Assembly: GCA_937892095.1 (NCBI GenBank)
Contig: CALAVC010000124.1
Location: forward strand, 1-5,152
DNA from: an uncultured Bacteroidales bacterium
GTDB taxonomy: Bacteria > Bacteroidota > Bacteroidia > Bacteroidales > Marinilabiliaceae
DNA length: 5,152 nucleotides
Direction: 5' to 3'
Shown: one piece after another, positions 1-5,152 of the stretch
How positions within the stretch are numbered: position 1 is the stretch's first letter
How the letters are laid out: the number at the start of each line of letters is the position of its first letter
Notes under the pieces: model-generated
The model's database searches: none
What the model saw: the letters and a program-made list of their open reading frames with translations, nothing else
Told to the model about the DNA's origin: nothing
Made by a program: the position numbers and the translations under genes

Positions 1-30
1 CTCTTTCCCTACACGACGCTCTTCCGATCT
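1..30 (+). other. Illumina sequencing adapter (artefact)
   Basis: These 30 bases match, as I know it, the last 30 bases of the Illumina TruSeq/P5 read-1 adapter, ending in the characteristic CTCTTCCGATCT ligation end. The coding frame of the neighbouring minus-strand gene runs straight into them by chance. They should be trimmed: nothing left of base 31 belongs to the organism, and the neighbour on that side is unknown. Confidence 0.97.
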
Positions 31-174
31 GCTCTCTGTCTTTACAATTCCCACGGCAAGTATTGTCTCCGTTGGTATATCTATGGCCACAAAGTCCTCG
101 TCAGCATCGTTAATCAGCTTTGCAAGTGCTTGTCGTAGCAAAGGGTGGGGGTCGTATACTGCTATCTTTATCAT
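31..174 (-). CDS. Response-regulator receiver-like protein, N-terminal fragment
   Basis: Only the first 48 codons are present, from ATG at 172-174 to the adapter junction at 31. The protein begins MIKIAVYDPHPLLRQALAKL, which resembles the first beta strand and helix of NarL/LuxR-type receiver domains (pattern DDHPLLR...L). Such proteins are normally phosphorylated on an aspartate by a sensor kinase and often carry a C-terminal HTH. Both the phospho-acceptor site and any output domain lie outside the fragment. Oddly, the usual acidic pair reads Asp7-Pro8, so one Mg2+-binding acidic residue is missing, and the sequence after residue 30 fits the family less well. It lies 61 bases downstream of the lipid kinase gene and has its own promoter candidate at 207-214. 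The start is supported by that leader and by the receiver alignment. Another alpha/beta protein cannot be excluded. Confidence 0.55.
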
Positions 175-206
175 CTGTCGTCTAAGTGTTTGGGGTCGCT
201 CGGTCG

Positions 207-214
207 CAAATATA
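207..214 (-). promoter_or_regulatory. Candidate Bacteroidota -7 promoter box
   Basis: Read on the minus strand this is TATATTTG, an exact match to the Bacteroides -7 consensus TAnnTTTG. It lies in the only gap between the lipid kinase and the receiver-like gene and would put transcription start roughly 25 bases before the ATG at 172-174. No well-spaced TTTG/TTG -33 element is present; the nearest TTG is only 15 bases upstream. The call therefore rests on the -7 box and its position. Confidence 0.42.
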
Positions 215-235
215 AAATTTTAGGGCAATCAATTG

Positions 236-1273
236 CTACGGCTCAAGAATAGTTTTTATGTTGCGTATGTTCTGGCGTATCTCTTTTAGTGGCTCGCTTA
301 CGGTCGTTACCACCTGATCTCGTAGCTTCTGCGGATTAAAACGATGTGCGTCGTAATAAGACTTTGACGGAACTGCCACTTTCAGTGCCATCGGCTCTGC
401 TTCTATCGTGCAATATGGTGGGAATATGACTGGCTCTCCATCTACGTGTCCCATTAGCTCTTCGCTGTTGTGCAGCTCTATTTTTTTGCTACGTATCATT
501 TCGTCATACTTGTTGTTCGCTATTTGTTGGCTCAGTAGCGAAATGACAAGCGATGGTATGGCCGTGTTAGGAAATTCAGACACTATGCAAACGTCTATTA
601 GTCCGTCGTCCATGCGTGCTTGTGGAGCTATGTGTATGTCGTTGCCCCATTGCGACGAATTGGCAAAGCTTATCAAAAAAGCCTTCCGACTATATATGTG
701 TCCATCTATGTCCAACACGTATTCCTGTGGTTCGTAAGCTGGAAATTCTTTGGCAATGAGGTTCATATATTGCAGTGGACCGCGACGCTTCTTGTTTGCA
801 AAACCATGACTTATATATGCGTCAAAACCCACGCCCGCCACGTTGAGCGACACGAATCTATTCTCAGCCGTCTGATATTCTGCTTTCGACGACGATATTC
901 TCATAATGTCTATTGTGCGAATCTCGGGATCGCCAACCACCTCTGTGGCCATCGTCGTGCGTAGTGGGATGTCCAGCTCCCGAGCCAGCCCATTGCCCGA
1001 ACCGCAAGGTATGATACCAAGTGCCGTAGAGCTTCCAATAAGTCCGCACCCCACTTCGTTGACTGTCCCATCGCCACCAACTGCCACCACAATATCTGCT
1101 TTGTCTCGATATTCTTTCGCAATTTCTGTTGCGTGCCCTCGGTGTGTGGTCCGAATAATCTTAATGTCTGTGGTCGATTTGTCCGTTTGCGCCAATATGT
1201 TGTCTTCTATAACTTTCTTTTTCCCTACTCCCGAACGTGGGTTGACAACGTATATAATCTTCTTTTTAGTCAT
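236..1273 (-). CDS. Diacylglycerol kinase family lipid kinase (YegS/BmrU-like)
   Basis: This 345-residue protein belongs to the DAGK-catalytic-domain family, cytosolic or membrane-associated enzymes that transfer phosphate from ATP to a lipid such as diacylglycerol. Visible motifs are NPRSG (11-15) after the first beta strand, the nucleotide-binding GGDGTVNEV (66-74), GSGNGLAR (91-98), ARMDDGLIDV (219-228) and HVDGEP (276-281), whose DGE holds the likely catalytic aspartate. The set is complete, so the enzyme should be active. Its lipid substrate cannot be told from the sequence. About 40 residues after position 302 form a basic, helix-prone tail beyond the core fold and might touch the membrane. 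I chose the ATG at 1271-1273 (MTKKKIIYVV). A longer in-frame start at 1330 would add 19 unrelated residues and overlap the upstream gene by 41 bases. The gene starts 16 bases after the NigD-like gene and is probably in its operon. Confidence 0.92.
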   Translation of the reverse strand: MTKKKIIYVVNPRSGVGKKKVIEDNILAQTDKSTTDIKIIRTTHRGHATEIAKEYRDKADIVVAVGGDGTVNEVGCGLIGSSTALGIIPCGSGNGLARELDIPLRTTMATEVVGDPEIRTIDIMRISSSKAEYQTAENRFVSLNVAGVGFDAYISHGFANKKRRGPLQYMNLIAKEFPAYEPQEYVLDIDGHIYSRKAFLISFANSSQWGNDIHIAPQARMDDGLIDVCIVSEFPNTAIPSLVISLLSQQIANNKYDEMIRSKKIELHNSEELMGHVDGEPVIFPPYCTIEAEPMALKVAVPSKSYYDAHRFNPQKLRDQVVTTVSEPLKEIRQNIRNIKTILEP

Positions 1274-1289
1274 CGTAAATCTGTTCTTG

Positions 1290-2009
1290 TTAGTAGTTTT
1301 CTGCTGGCCAATTGACGTAGCTATACACAAAACTTGTGCTCACAGTGTCGCCATAATGGTCAATACGCTTCACGAGCATACTAATCCTCTCCTTCGTGCT
1401 ATCCCGAAGACAATTAATCGGCACACTAATGTGTCGATTAATGTAATATACCGAGTCTGTCCTATGCCTCGATAAGCGAAGCCAAAACACTTGTCCGTCA
1501 AAATCTTCTTCTTTGTCCATTGTCGTGTCGCGCACGAGGGCTATGAAGTCGTCTTCGTGTCCGTCAGAAGCAGGGTAGGTGAGCATAGCCTCGAAGAAGT
1601 CGTTCCGTTGCCAGTCGCGAGTTATGTGGACGTTCTGCGCGTAAAATCCTTCTGCGCTGTGGCTGTTGGCAATGTCTTCAGCGCTCGTCTGTGTGCTGTC
1701 TGTAAAGACAATCTCGCGCCTCAAATCCGATGATATGTCATTAAAATATGCCACGTAGCGATTATATGTCGTGTCGCCATCTTCGCGCCATGCACTGCAT
1801 ATAAAATACACTCTGTCGCCCTCCCGCACGGCCGAGAGTTGTGCCGAGTCTGTTGCCGTCAGTGTCCTTTCATAATAGTGTATAGCCACTGCCGTGTCGT
1901 TTTTCTCCACCGTGCCTATGCCACTAAAATTCGAACTGCCGTCCGAATCTTTCCCACATGCCGTAAGGAGAATTGTGAGAGTCGTAAATATGTGGGCTAA
2001 CTGTCTCAT
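1290..2009 (-). CDS. NigD-like lipoprotein
   Basis: This is a 239-residue exported protein. Its N-terminus is a lipoprotein signal peptide with Arg2, a hydrophobic stretch and the lipobox LTAC (15-18), so Cys18 should be lipidated. The mature start GKDSDGSS is acidic and resembles, imperfectly, the surface-export signal of Bacteroidota lipoproteins. The body looks like the NigD-like family: a first beta-rich domain with a GTVEKND...VREGDRVYFI (32-70) and YNRYVAYFNDI (82-92) pattern, then a second domain with FFEAMLTY (138-145) and FWLRLSRH (175-182). The family is named after the putative immunity protein next to the nigrescin bacteriocin gene, but most members have no known role, and no bacteriocin gene lies nearby here. 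Its ATG overlaps the upstream TGA (ATGA), which suggests translational coupling to the FKBP gene. The lipoprotein call is firm; the family assignment is from pattern recognition. Confidence 0.75.
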   Translation of the reverse strand: MRQLAHIFTTLTILLTACGKDSDGSSNFSGIGTVEKNDTAVAIHYYERTLTATDSAQLSAVREGDRVYFICSAWREDGDTTYNRYVAYFNDISSDLRREIVFTDSTQTSAEDIANSHSAEGFYAQNVHITRDWQRNDFFEAMLTYPASDGHEDDFIALVRDTTMDKEEDFDGQVFWLRLSRHRTDSVYYINRHISVPINCLRDSTKERISMLVKRIDHYGDTVSTSFVYSYVNWPAENY

Positions 2010-2545
2010 TCTATTATGTTTATGTCGTAGCGCAATATTGTACGCCCGAAAATGTTGTTGTCGTCTCCTTTAATCCCAAAACCTTTTTCTGGGATTATTA
2101 TGACCGTAGCTTGTGTGCCAACGCTGAGCTGTAACATCGCTTCGTCTATGCCTATGCAGTCTTCGCTCCTTCCCACGTTTATCGACCGCAACCCATCTTT
2201 GCGATAGTCGTAGAGTGTGTCGCCAAGCAAGTCTTGAACCACGTATTCATACGTAACCCTCTGACCCGTCTCTATTTTTTTGCCTTCGCCTTGTCTATGC
2301 ACCGTAAGCCACAAGTTTGTCGGGGTTGGTTTCCTATTCAATTTGAGCGAGTCGGAGTAGCGTACAATGCACACCGAATCGCTCCAAAACAAGTTGCGAT
2401 TGTGTTTTAGGAAGTCTTTCTTAGTTGCTGTGCGTGGGCTGTGTTCTGTCTCTTCGTCAGCACATTTTACACACGAACTTATGCCCATAAGGCACAACAT
2501 CGCAAGGCAACCAACGATGACTATTTGGACTGTCTTTCTGCCCAT
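2006..2545 (-). CDS. FKBP-type peptidyl-prolyl isomerase-like lipoprotein
   Basis: This 179-residue protein has a signal peptide (Arg3, Lys4, hydrophobic 6-22) ending in the lipobox ISSC (22-25), so it is probably anchored in the envelope. Residues about 85-179 form an FKBP domain: GQRVTYEYVVQDLLGDTLYDY (94-114), then GIDEAMLQLSVGTQATVIIIP (132-152), GFG (155-157) and a final strand LRYDINII. FKBPs speed prolyl cis-trans isomerisation during protein folding. Against FKBP12, Phe36 becomes Tyr112 and Asp37 is kept as Asp113. Trp59 becomes Ile133, Val55 becomes Asp129, Ile56 becomes Cys130, Tyr82 becomes Phe156 and Phe99 becomes Tyr173. The pocket is therefore partly degenerate, and chaperone or reduced isomerase activity is possible. 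It resembles GldI-type lipoproteins of Bacteroidota, but I do not assign that symbol. The start overlaps the end of the NrnA gene by 25 bases; later Met codons at 16 and 20 would destroy the signal peptide. Confidence 0.85.
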   Translation of the reverse strand: MGRKTVQIVIVGCLAMLCLMGISSCVKCADEETEHSPRTATKKDFLKHNRNLFWSDSVCIVRYSDSLKLNRKPTPTNLWLTVHRQGEGKKIETGQRVTYEYVVQDLLGDTLYDYRKDGLRSINVGRSEDCIGIDEAMLQLSVGTQATVIIIPEKGFGIKGDDNNIFGRTILRYDINIIE

Positions 2546-3564
2546 TCGTGATAGAACGTTACTATGTTTTTTCTGTATATCTCGGTTGCCTCTTCTATTG
2601 TGCCATCGTACGAACCTCCAGCTGCGTTCAGATGACCTCCGCCACCAAAATATCTGGCCGAAAACTCATTGACAGGGAAGTCGCCTTTCGAACGCAATGA
2701 TATTTTTATGCAGTCTGGTCGTTCCATTATCAAGCAAGATACCATTATGTCTTTCACTTGTAGTGGCACGTTCACAAGCCCCTCCGTATCACCCGTCTTA
2801 TAATTATATTTTTGCAAGTCGAAGTCGGTTAGAACCATTATGCTCACAGGCAATTTTTCTATGCGGTGCAGCTTTTTTTCAATCGCAAAACCATTCAGTT
2901 TTAGGCGTCTAACCGATTTGTTGTTGAAAATCTTGTCGTGAATTTTTACCTTGTCTATGCCGTAGCGCAAAATCTCTGCAACAAGCTCGTATAGCTCTGG
3001 CGACGATGAATTATAAGACAATCCACCCGTATCTGTAACTATGCCAGTGTAGAAAAGTGTTGCTGCCGTTTCGTCCACGTAGTCTTTTAGCTCTGTTGCC
3101 AGTAGCGCACGAAATGCAATCTCGCATGTGGCAGACGCTTGTGGACGCGAATACATCACGTCAGCCGTAAATATCGGGTCCAAATGATGATCTATAAGTA
3201 CGCTACGTTTACCCTCCACACTACATATCTTTTCGCCGAGCGACTTGATGCGTTTCAGGTCGTTGAAGTCCATCATTACTATTAGGTCGGCTTCGTCAAT
3301 CATCTTGTCGCAGTCAGCCTGTTCGCGTTCGTATGCATGCAATGTCTTAAAGCCCGGCATCCACGAGTATATTGTGGGTGCAAGATCTGGTGTTATCACT
3401 TCGGCATGTTTACCCATGTTCGTTATTATCCGCTTCATGCCAAGTGTCGAGCCAAGTGCATCGCCGTCTGCATTTGTATGGCACGTAAGGACTACTTTTT
3501 GCGCACTTTTTATTTCGTTGGCTATGGCGCGAGCCACCTCTATGTCGTTACTATCGATTGTCAT
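2521..3564 (-). CDS. nrnA: DHH/DHHA1 phosphoesterase, NrnA-type oligoribonuclease/PAP phosphatase
   Basis: This 347-residue soluble protein has the full two-domain layout of the NrnA family. These Mn2+-dependent enzymes degrade very short RNAs (nanoRNA) and, in several species, dephosphorylate 3'-phosphoadenosine 5'-phosphate to AMP. Some relatives also cleave cyclic-dinucleotide products such as pApA. The DHH domain carries HTNADGDALGS (29-39), MMDFND (97-102), IDHH (124-127) and TGIVTDTGGLSY (173-184), which together supply the metal ligands. The C-terminal DHHA1 domain carries FSARYFGGGGHLNAAGG (about 301-317), the substrate-binding GGGH loop. Length and motif order are normal for the family, and no key residue is missing. 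Enzymes of this type replace Orn in organisms lacking it. It heads a block of overlapping genes, so it probably shares a transcript with the FKBP, NigD-like and lipid kinase genes. Which substrate dominates cannot be read from the sequence. Confidence 0.93.
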   Translation of the reverse strand: MTIDSNDIEVARAIANEIKSAQKVVLTCHTNADGDALGSTLGMKRIITNMGKHAEVITPDLAPTIYSWMPGFKTLHAYEREQADCDKMIDEADLIVMMDFNDLKRIKSLGEKICSVEGKRSVLIDHHLDPIFTADVMYSRPQASATCEIAFRALLATELKDYVDETAATLFYTGIVTDTGGLSYNSSSPELYELVAEILRYGIDKVKIHDKIFNNKSVRRLKLNGFAIEKKLHRIEKLPVSIMVLTDFDLQKYNYKTGDTEGLVNVPLQVKDIMVSCLIMERPDCIKISLRSKGDFPVNEFSARYFGGGGHLNAAGGSYDGTIEEATEIYRKNIVTFYHEWAERQSK

Positions 3565-3570
3565 AATTGT

Positions 3571-3590
3571 CTTAAAATTATAAATTTAAG
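3571..3590. repeat. 20-base near-perfect palindrome before nrnA
   Basis: CTTAAAATTATAAATTTAAG pairs with itself in nine of ten positions; only the A/A pair at 3577 and 3584 fails. It lies 7 bases upstream of the nrnA ATG inside the 45-base gap after the YihY gene, in a generally AT-rich stretch. Possible roles are an operator for a dimeric repressor, a weak hairpin in the leader, or nothing: AT-rich palindromes arise easily by chance. I see no convincing -7/-33 promoter in this gap. Confidence 0.5.
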
Positions 3591-3609
3591 CAGAATAAAT
3601 ACGCTTTCT

Positions 3610-4962
3610 TTAACCCTGTTGTTCGGCAATCTCGTTCTTTGTGTCTGTGCAAAAAGGCGTGTTGCCACACTTGTCCGTGCCGTTCCGACGTATTTCTTCA
3701 AACGTTTTGTTTATGTACTTGTAGTCCTCATCGTTCACGATGTGGAATGTCGTATCCTCACCCATGTTGTCAAGTCGGTCATACACAAGGTTGGGCGTAA
3801 TTATGCTAACGTCGACTGACGGTATGAAAGTTCGCATTTCGTCATTATCGGTAGTTACTTCGGCCACCAACCCACATGCTTTAAGTTTATCCATAATGTG
3901 GTAGAAGAAAGATTGCGATATTTCTATTTCATTGACCAACTGTAGCCCATCGGTAGCTTTTTCTTCGCCAACAAACTTGCGCACAATGCGTAGCATTATG
4001 AGTGCAGCAACCCTTTTCTCAAGTCCTATGCTGATGTCTTGCACTCCATATTCAAGACTATACTTGCTCACGTTCTGTATGGCAAACGAGATTTTGCAAC
4101 CCGCAAGCACTATTGTCCACGTCAGTTGCAACCATGCCAAAAACAGTGGTAAGAATGCAAAACTACCATACACAGAACCAGCATTGTTGACGCCCACCTG
4201 AAAGGTTATGTAGACCCATTGCACCACCTGAAACGCTGTGCCAGTAATAACTCCTGAAATAAGTGCTGCTTTAATGTTTACTTTCGTGTTTGGCATGACC
4301 AAGTAGAGCAATGTAAAAACGATCCACATCAACACGTATGGGGCCGACTTGAGCAATATCTCTTGAAATGGCGTGAAGTAGCCAACCATTATTTTCGACA
4401 TAAATGAACGCAAGAATATCGTTGCGCTACTCGACAAAATGAGCAATATGGGTGCAAAGATCATTATGCTGACGTAGTCTGTTATCTTCCTGACGAGCGT
4501 GCGCGACTGCTTTATGCACCACATCTTGTTAAATGCGTCCTCTATGTTCGACAGCAGTTTAAAAACTGAGTATATTAGCATCACGACACCCACACCGGCA
4601 ATAAGTCCTCCCTTGGCATTTTCGAGCGCACTCGTTGCAAATTCTATCAAGTAGTCGGCAGTCTCGGGTGCTGTGCCCAGACTACTGCGTATGTAGTCTG
4701 TTAGGTAGGTCTCCAGTCCAAAACCTTTCGAAATCGCAAATGCAAGAGCAATGACAGGCACAATGGAAAGCAACGTAAAATACGTCAGTGCCGATGCGCG
4801 TATCGTTACTTTTTCTTCAACGAAACCTTTTACCGTCAAGACAATAATTTTTAGCAATCCAAATAGTCGTCTATTGGCTTGACCTATTGGGGTATCTTCT
4901 ATGTGCCACAAGCCTTTTTCTATAAAGTTTTTTGCTTGTGATATTAGCTCTGCAAACTTCAT
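3610..4962 (-). CDS. YihY/BrkB family inner-membrane protein
   Basis: This 450-residue protein belongs to the YihY/virulence factor BrkB family (once misnamed ribonuclease BN), integral membrane proteins of uncertain function. About six membrane segments are visible, near residues 57-78, 118-138, 162-185, 206-223, 232-255 and 270-297. Family signatures are ASALTYFTLLSIVPV (56-70) ahead of the first loop and GSVYGSFAFLPLFLAWLQLTW (262-282) in the last segment. An amphipathic, charged region (1-50) precedes the membrane part. Residues about 315-385 look like a winged helix (MLRIVRKFV..., then ISQSFFYHIMDKLKACGLV at 348-366), followed by an acidic tail with two cysteines near the end. Many Bacteroidota members are similarly long compared with the roughly 290-residue E. 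coli protein. The ATG at 4960-4962 gives a natural N-terminus. It sits between the tRNA terminator and nrnA and may start its own transcript. Confidence 0.9.
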   Translation of the reverse strand: MKFAELISQAKNFIEKGLWHIEDTPIGQANRRLFGLLKIIVLTVKGFVEEKVTIRASALTYFTLLSIVPVIALAFAISKGFGLETYLTDYIRSSLGTAPETADYLIEFATSALENAKGGLIAGVGVVMLIYSVFKLLSNIEDAFNKMWCIKQSRTLVRKITDYVSIMIFAPILLILSSSATIFLRSFMSKIMVGYFTPFQEILLKSAPYVLMWIVFTLLYLVMPNTKVNIKAALISGVITGTAFQVVQWVYITFQVGVNNAGSVYGSFAFLPLFLAWLQLTWTIVLAGCKISFAIQNVSKYSLEYGVQDISIGLEKRVAALIMLRIVRKFVGEEKATDGLQLVNEIEISQSFFYHIMDKLKACGLVAEVTTDNDEMRTFIPSVDVSIITPNLVYDRLDNMGEDTTFHIVNDEDYKYINKTFEEIRRNGTDKCGNTPFCTDTKNEIAEQQG

Positions 4963-4999
4963 TTGGCGATGGTCGTTTTTTTCGTGGTAAAGTTATATT

Positions 5000-5028
5000 A
5001 AAAGTTACGCAAGTGTTTTGAATACAAA
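5000..5028 (-). promoter_or_regulatory. Weak promoter candidate for the YihY gene
   Basis: On the minus strand a TTTG (5028-5025) is followed after 17 bases by TAACTTTT (5007-5000), one base off the Bacteroidota -7 consensus TAnnTTTG. It lies about 40 bases before the YihY ATG and just after the tRNA terminator, where a promoter would be expected; its TTTG lies partly in the terminator T-tract. A second box, TAACTTTA (4995-4988), also exists but lacks a good partner. The region is AT-rich, so a chance match is quite possible. Confidence 0.3.
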
Positions 5029-5060
5029 AAAACAAGCCCTCCTTATTCAGAAAGACTTGT
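5026..5060 (-). terminator. Intrinsic terminator of the tRNA-Leu transcript
   Basis: On the minus strand ACAAGTCTTTCT pairs along all 12 positions (three G-U) with AGGAGGGCTTGT around a five-base loop, and is followed by a run of six T, to which the last stem T adds a seventh. It begins 38 bases after the tRNA 3' end. On the plus strand the hairpin has no T-run, so it acts in the direction of the tRNA only. Confidence 0.85.
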
Positions 5061-5098
5061 CACCATTCTTAACTACTAACCATGAAACACTCATGAAG

Positions 5099-5152
5099 TG
5101 CGCAGGATGAGACTCGAACTCACACGACATTGCTGCCACTACCCCCTCAAAG
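5099..5152 (-). tRNA. tRNA-Leu (GAG), 3' part only
   Basis: The window cuts the tRNA in the anticodon stem, leaving 54 bases of its 3' side. The anticodon loop TTGAGGG gives anticodon GAG (5146-5148), read as leucine. After the stem half GGTAG comes a 15-base variable region that can form the long arm of a class II tRNA: GGCA pairs with TGTC around GCAA. The T arm is GTGAG-TTCGAGT-CTCAT, and the acceptor strand CCTGCGC is followed by discriminator A73 at 5099. The next bases are CTT, so CCA is not encoded and must be added by CCA-adding enzyme. The D arm and 5' acceptor strand lie beyond the window. Confidence 0.93.

Noticed and set aside
1..174. Open reading frame running through the adapter to base 1
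   Set aside because: The last ten codons are adapter sequence, so only 31-174 is biological coding sequence.
1274..1330. Upstream in-frame ATG that would lengthen the lipid kinase by 19 residues
   Set aside because: It overlaps the NigD-like gene by 41 bases, and the added residues do not resemble the family. The family fold starts directly at MTKKKIIYVV.
906..1475. Plus-strand open frame of 189 codons
   Set aside because: It lies antisense across the lipid kinase and NigD-like genes, which show clear motifs in their own frame. Its translation has no recognisable domain.
1290..2545. Bacteriocin/immunity system suggested by the NigD-like gene
   Set aside because: No small toxin, leader peptide or export gene lies nearby. 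NigD-like proteins are common in Bacteroidales without a bacteriocin partner.
3565..3609. Possible promoter for nrnA (TAATTTTA box)
   Set aside because: The best box would put transcription start practically at the ATG and has no partner -33 element. The AT-rich gap makes such matches likely by chance.
3337..3819. Plus-strand open frame of 160 codons
   Set aside because: It is antisense to nrnA and the YihY C-terminus and crosses their gap. Both minus-strand genes are well supported, and this translation looks random.
5081..5095. Small inverted repeat CATGA/TCATG between the tRNA and its terminator
   Set aside because: Only five base pairs, with no T-run and no match to a known element. The strong hairpin at 5032-5060 explains termination.

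Overview
This window looks like the start of an assembled contig from a Bacteroidota genome, probably order Bacteroidales. The lineage call rests on three things: a NigD-like lipoprotein, an FKBP-type lipoprotein prolyl isomerase, and a TAnnTTTG-type promoter box with no strong Shine-Dalgarno sequences. The genus cannot be fixed from the sequence alone. The first 30 bases are not biological. They match the 3' part of the Illumina TruSeq/P5 read-1 adapter, so genomic sequence begins at base 31.

Every real gene is on the minus strand, so transcription runs from right to left. From the right end: the 3' part of a tRNA-Leu(GAG) (5099-5152), cut by the window edge in the anticodon stem, followed by a clear intrinsic terminator (5026-5060). 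Next is a YihY/BrkB-type inner-membrane protein with a C-terminal winged-helix-like cytoplasmic domain (3610-4962). A 45-base AT-rich gap containing a near-perfect 20-base palindrome separates it from a tight four-gene block. That block holds a DHH/DHHA1 phosphoesterase of the NrnA type (2521-3564), an FKBP-like lipoprotein (2006-2545, 25-base overlap), a NigD-like lipoprotein (1290-2009, ATGA overlap) and a diacylglycerol-kinase-family lipid kinase (236-1273, 16-base gap). A 61-base gap with a good TATATTTG promoter box precedes the first 48 codons of a response-regulator-receiver-like protein (31-174), which is broken by the adapter.

The overlaps suggest that the four middle genes are co-transcribed. 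They join small-RNA/PAP turnover (NrnA), two exported lipoproteins and a lipid kinase, which is a housekeeping and envelope theme rather than a defence or mobile system. I see no mobile element, CRISPR array, phage gene or previously undescribed system. The points most worth a second look are the adapter contamination, the atypical acidic pocket of the receiver-like fragment, the degenerate FKBP active site and the palindrome before nrnA.
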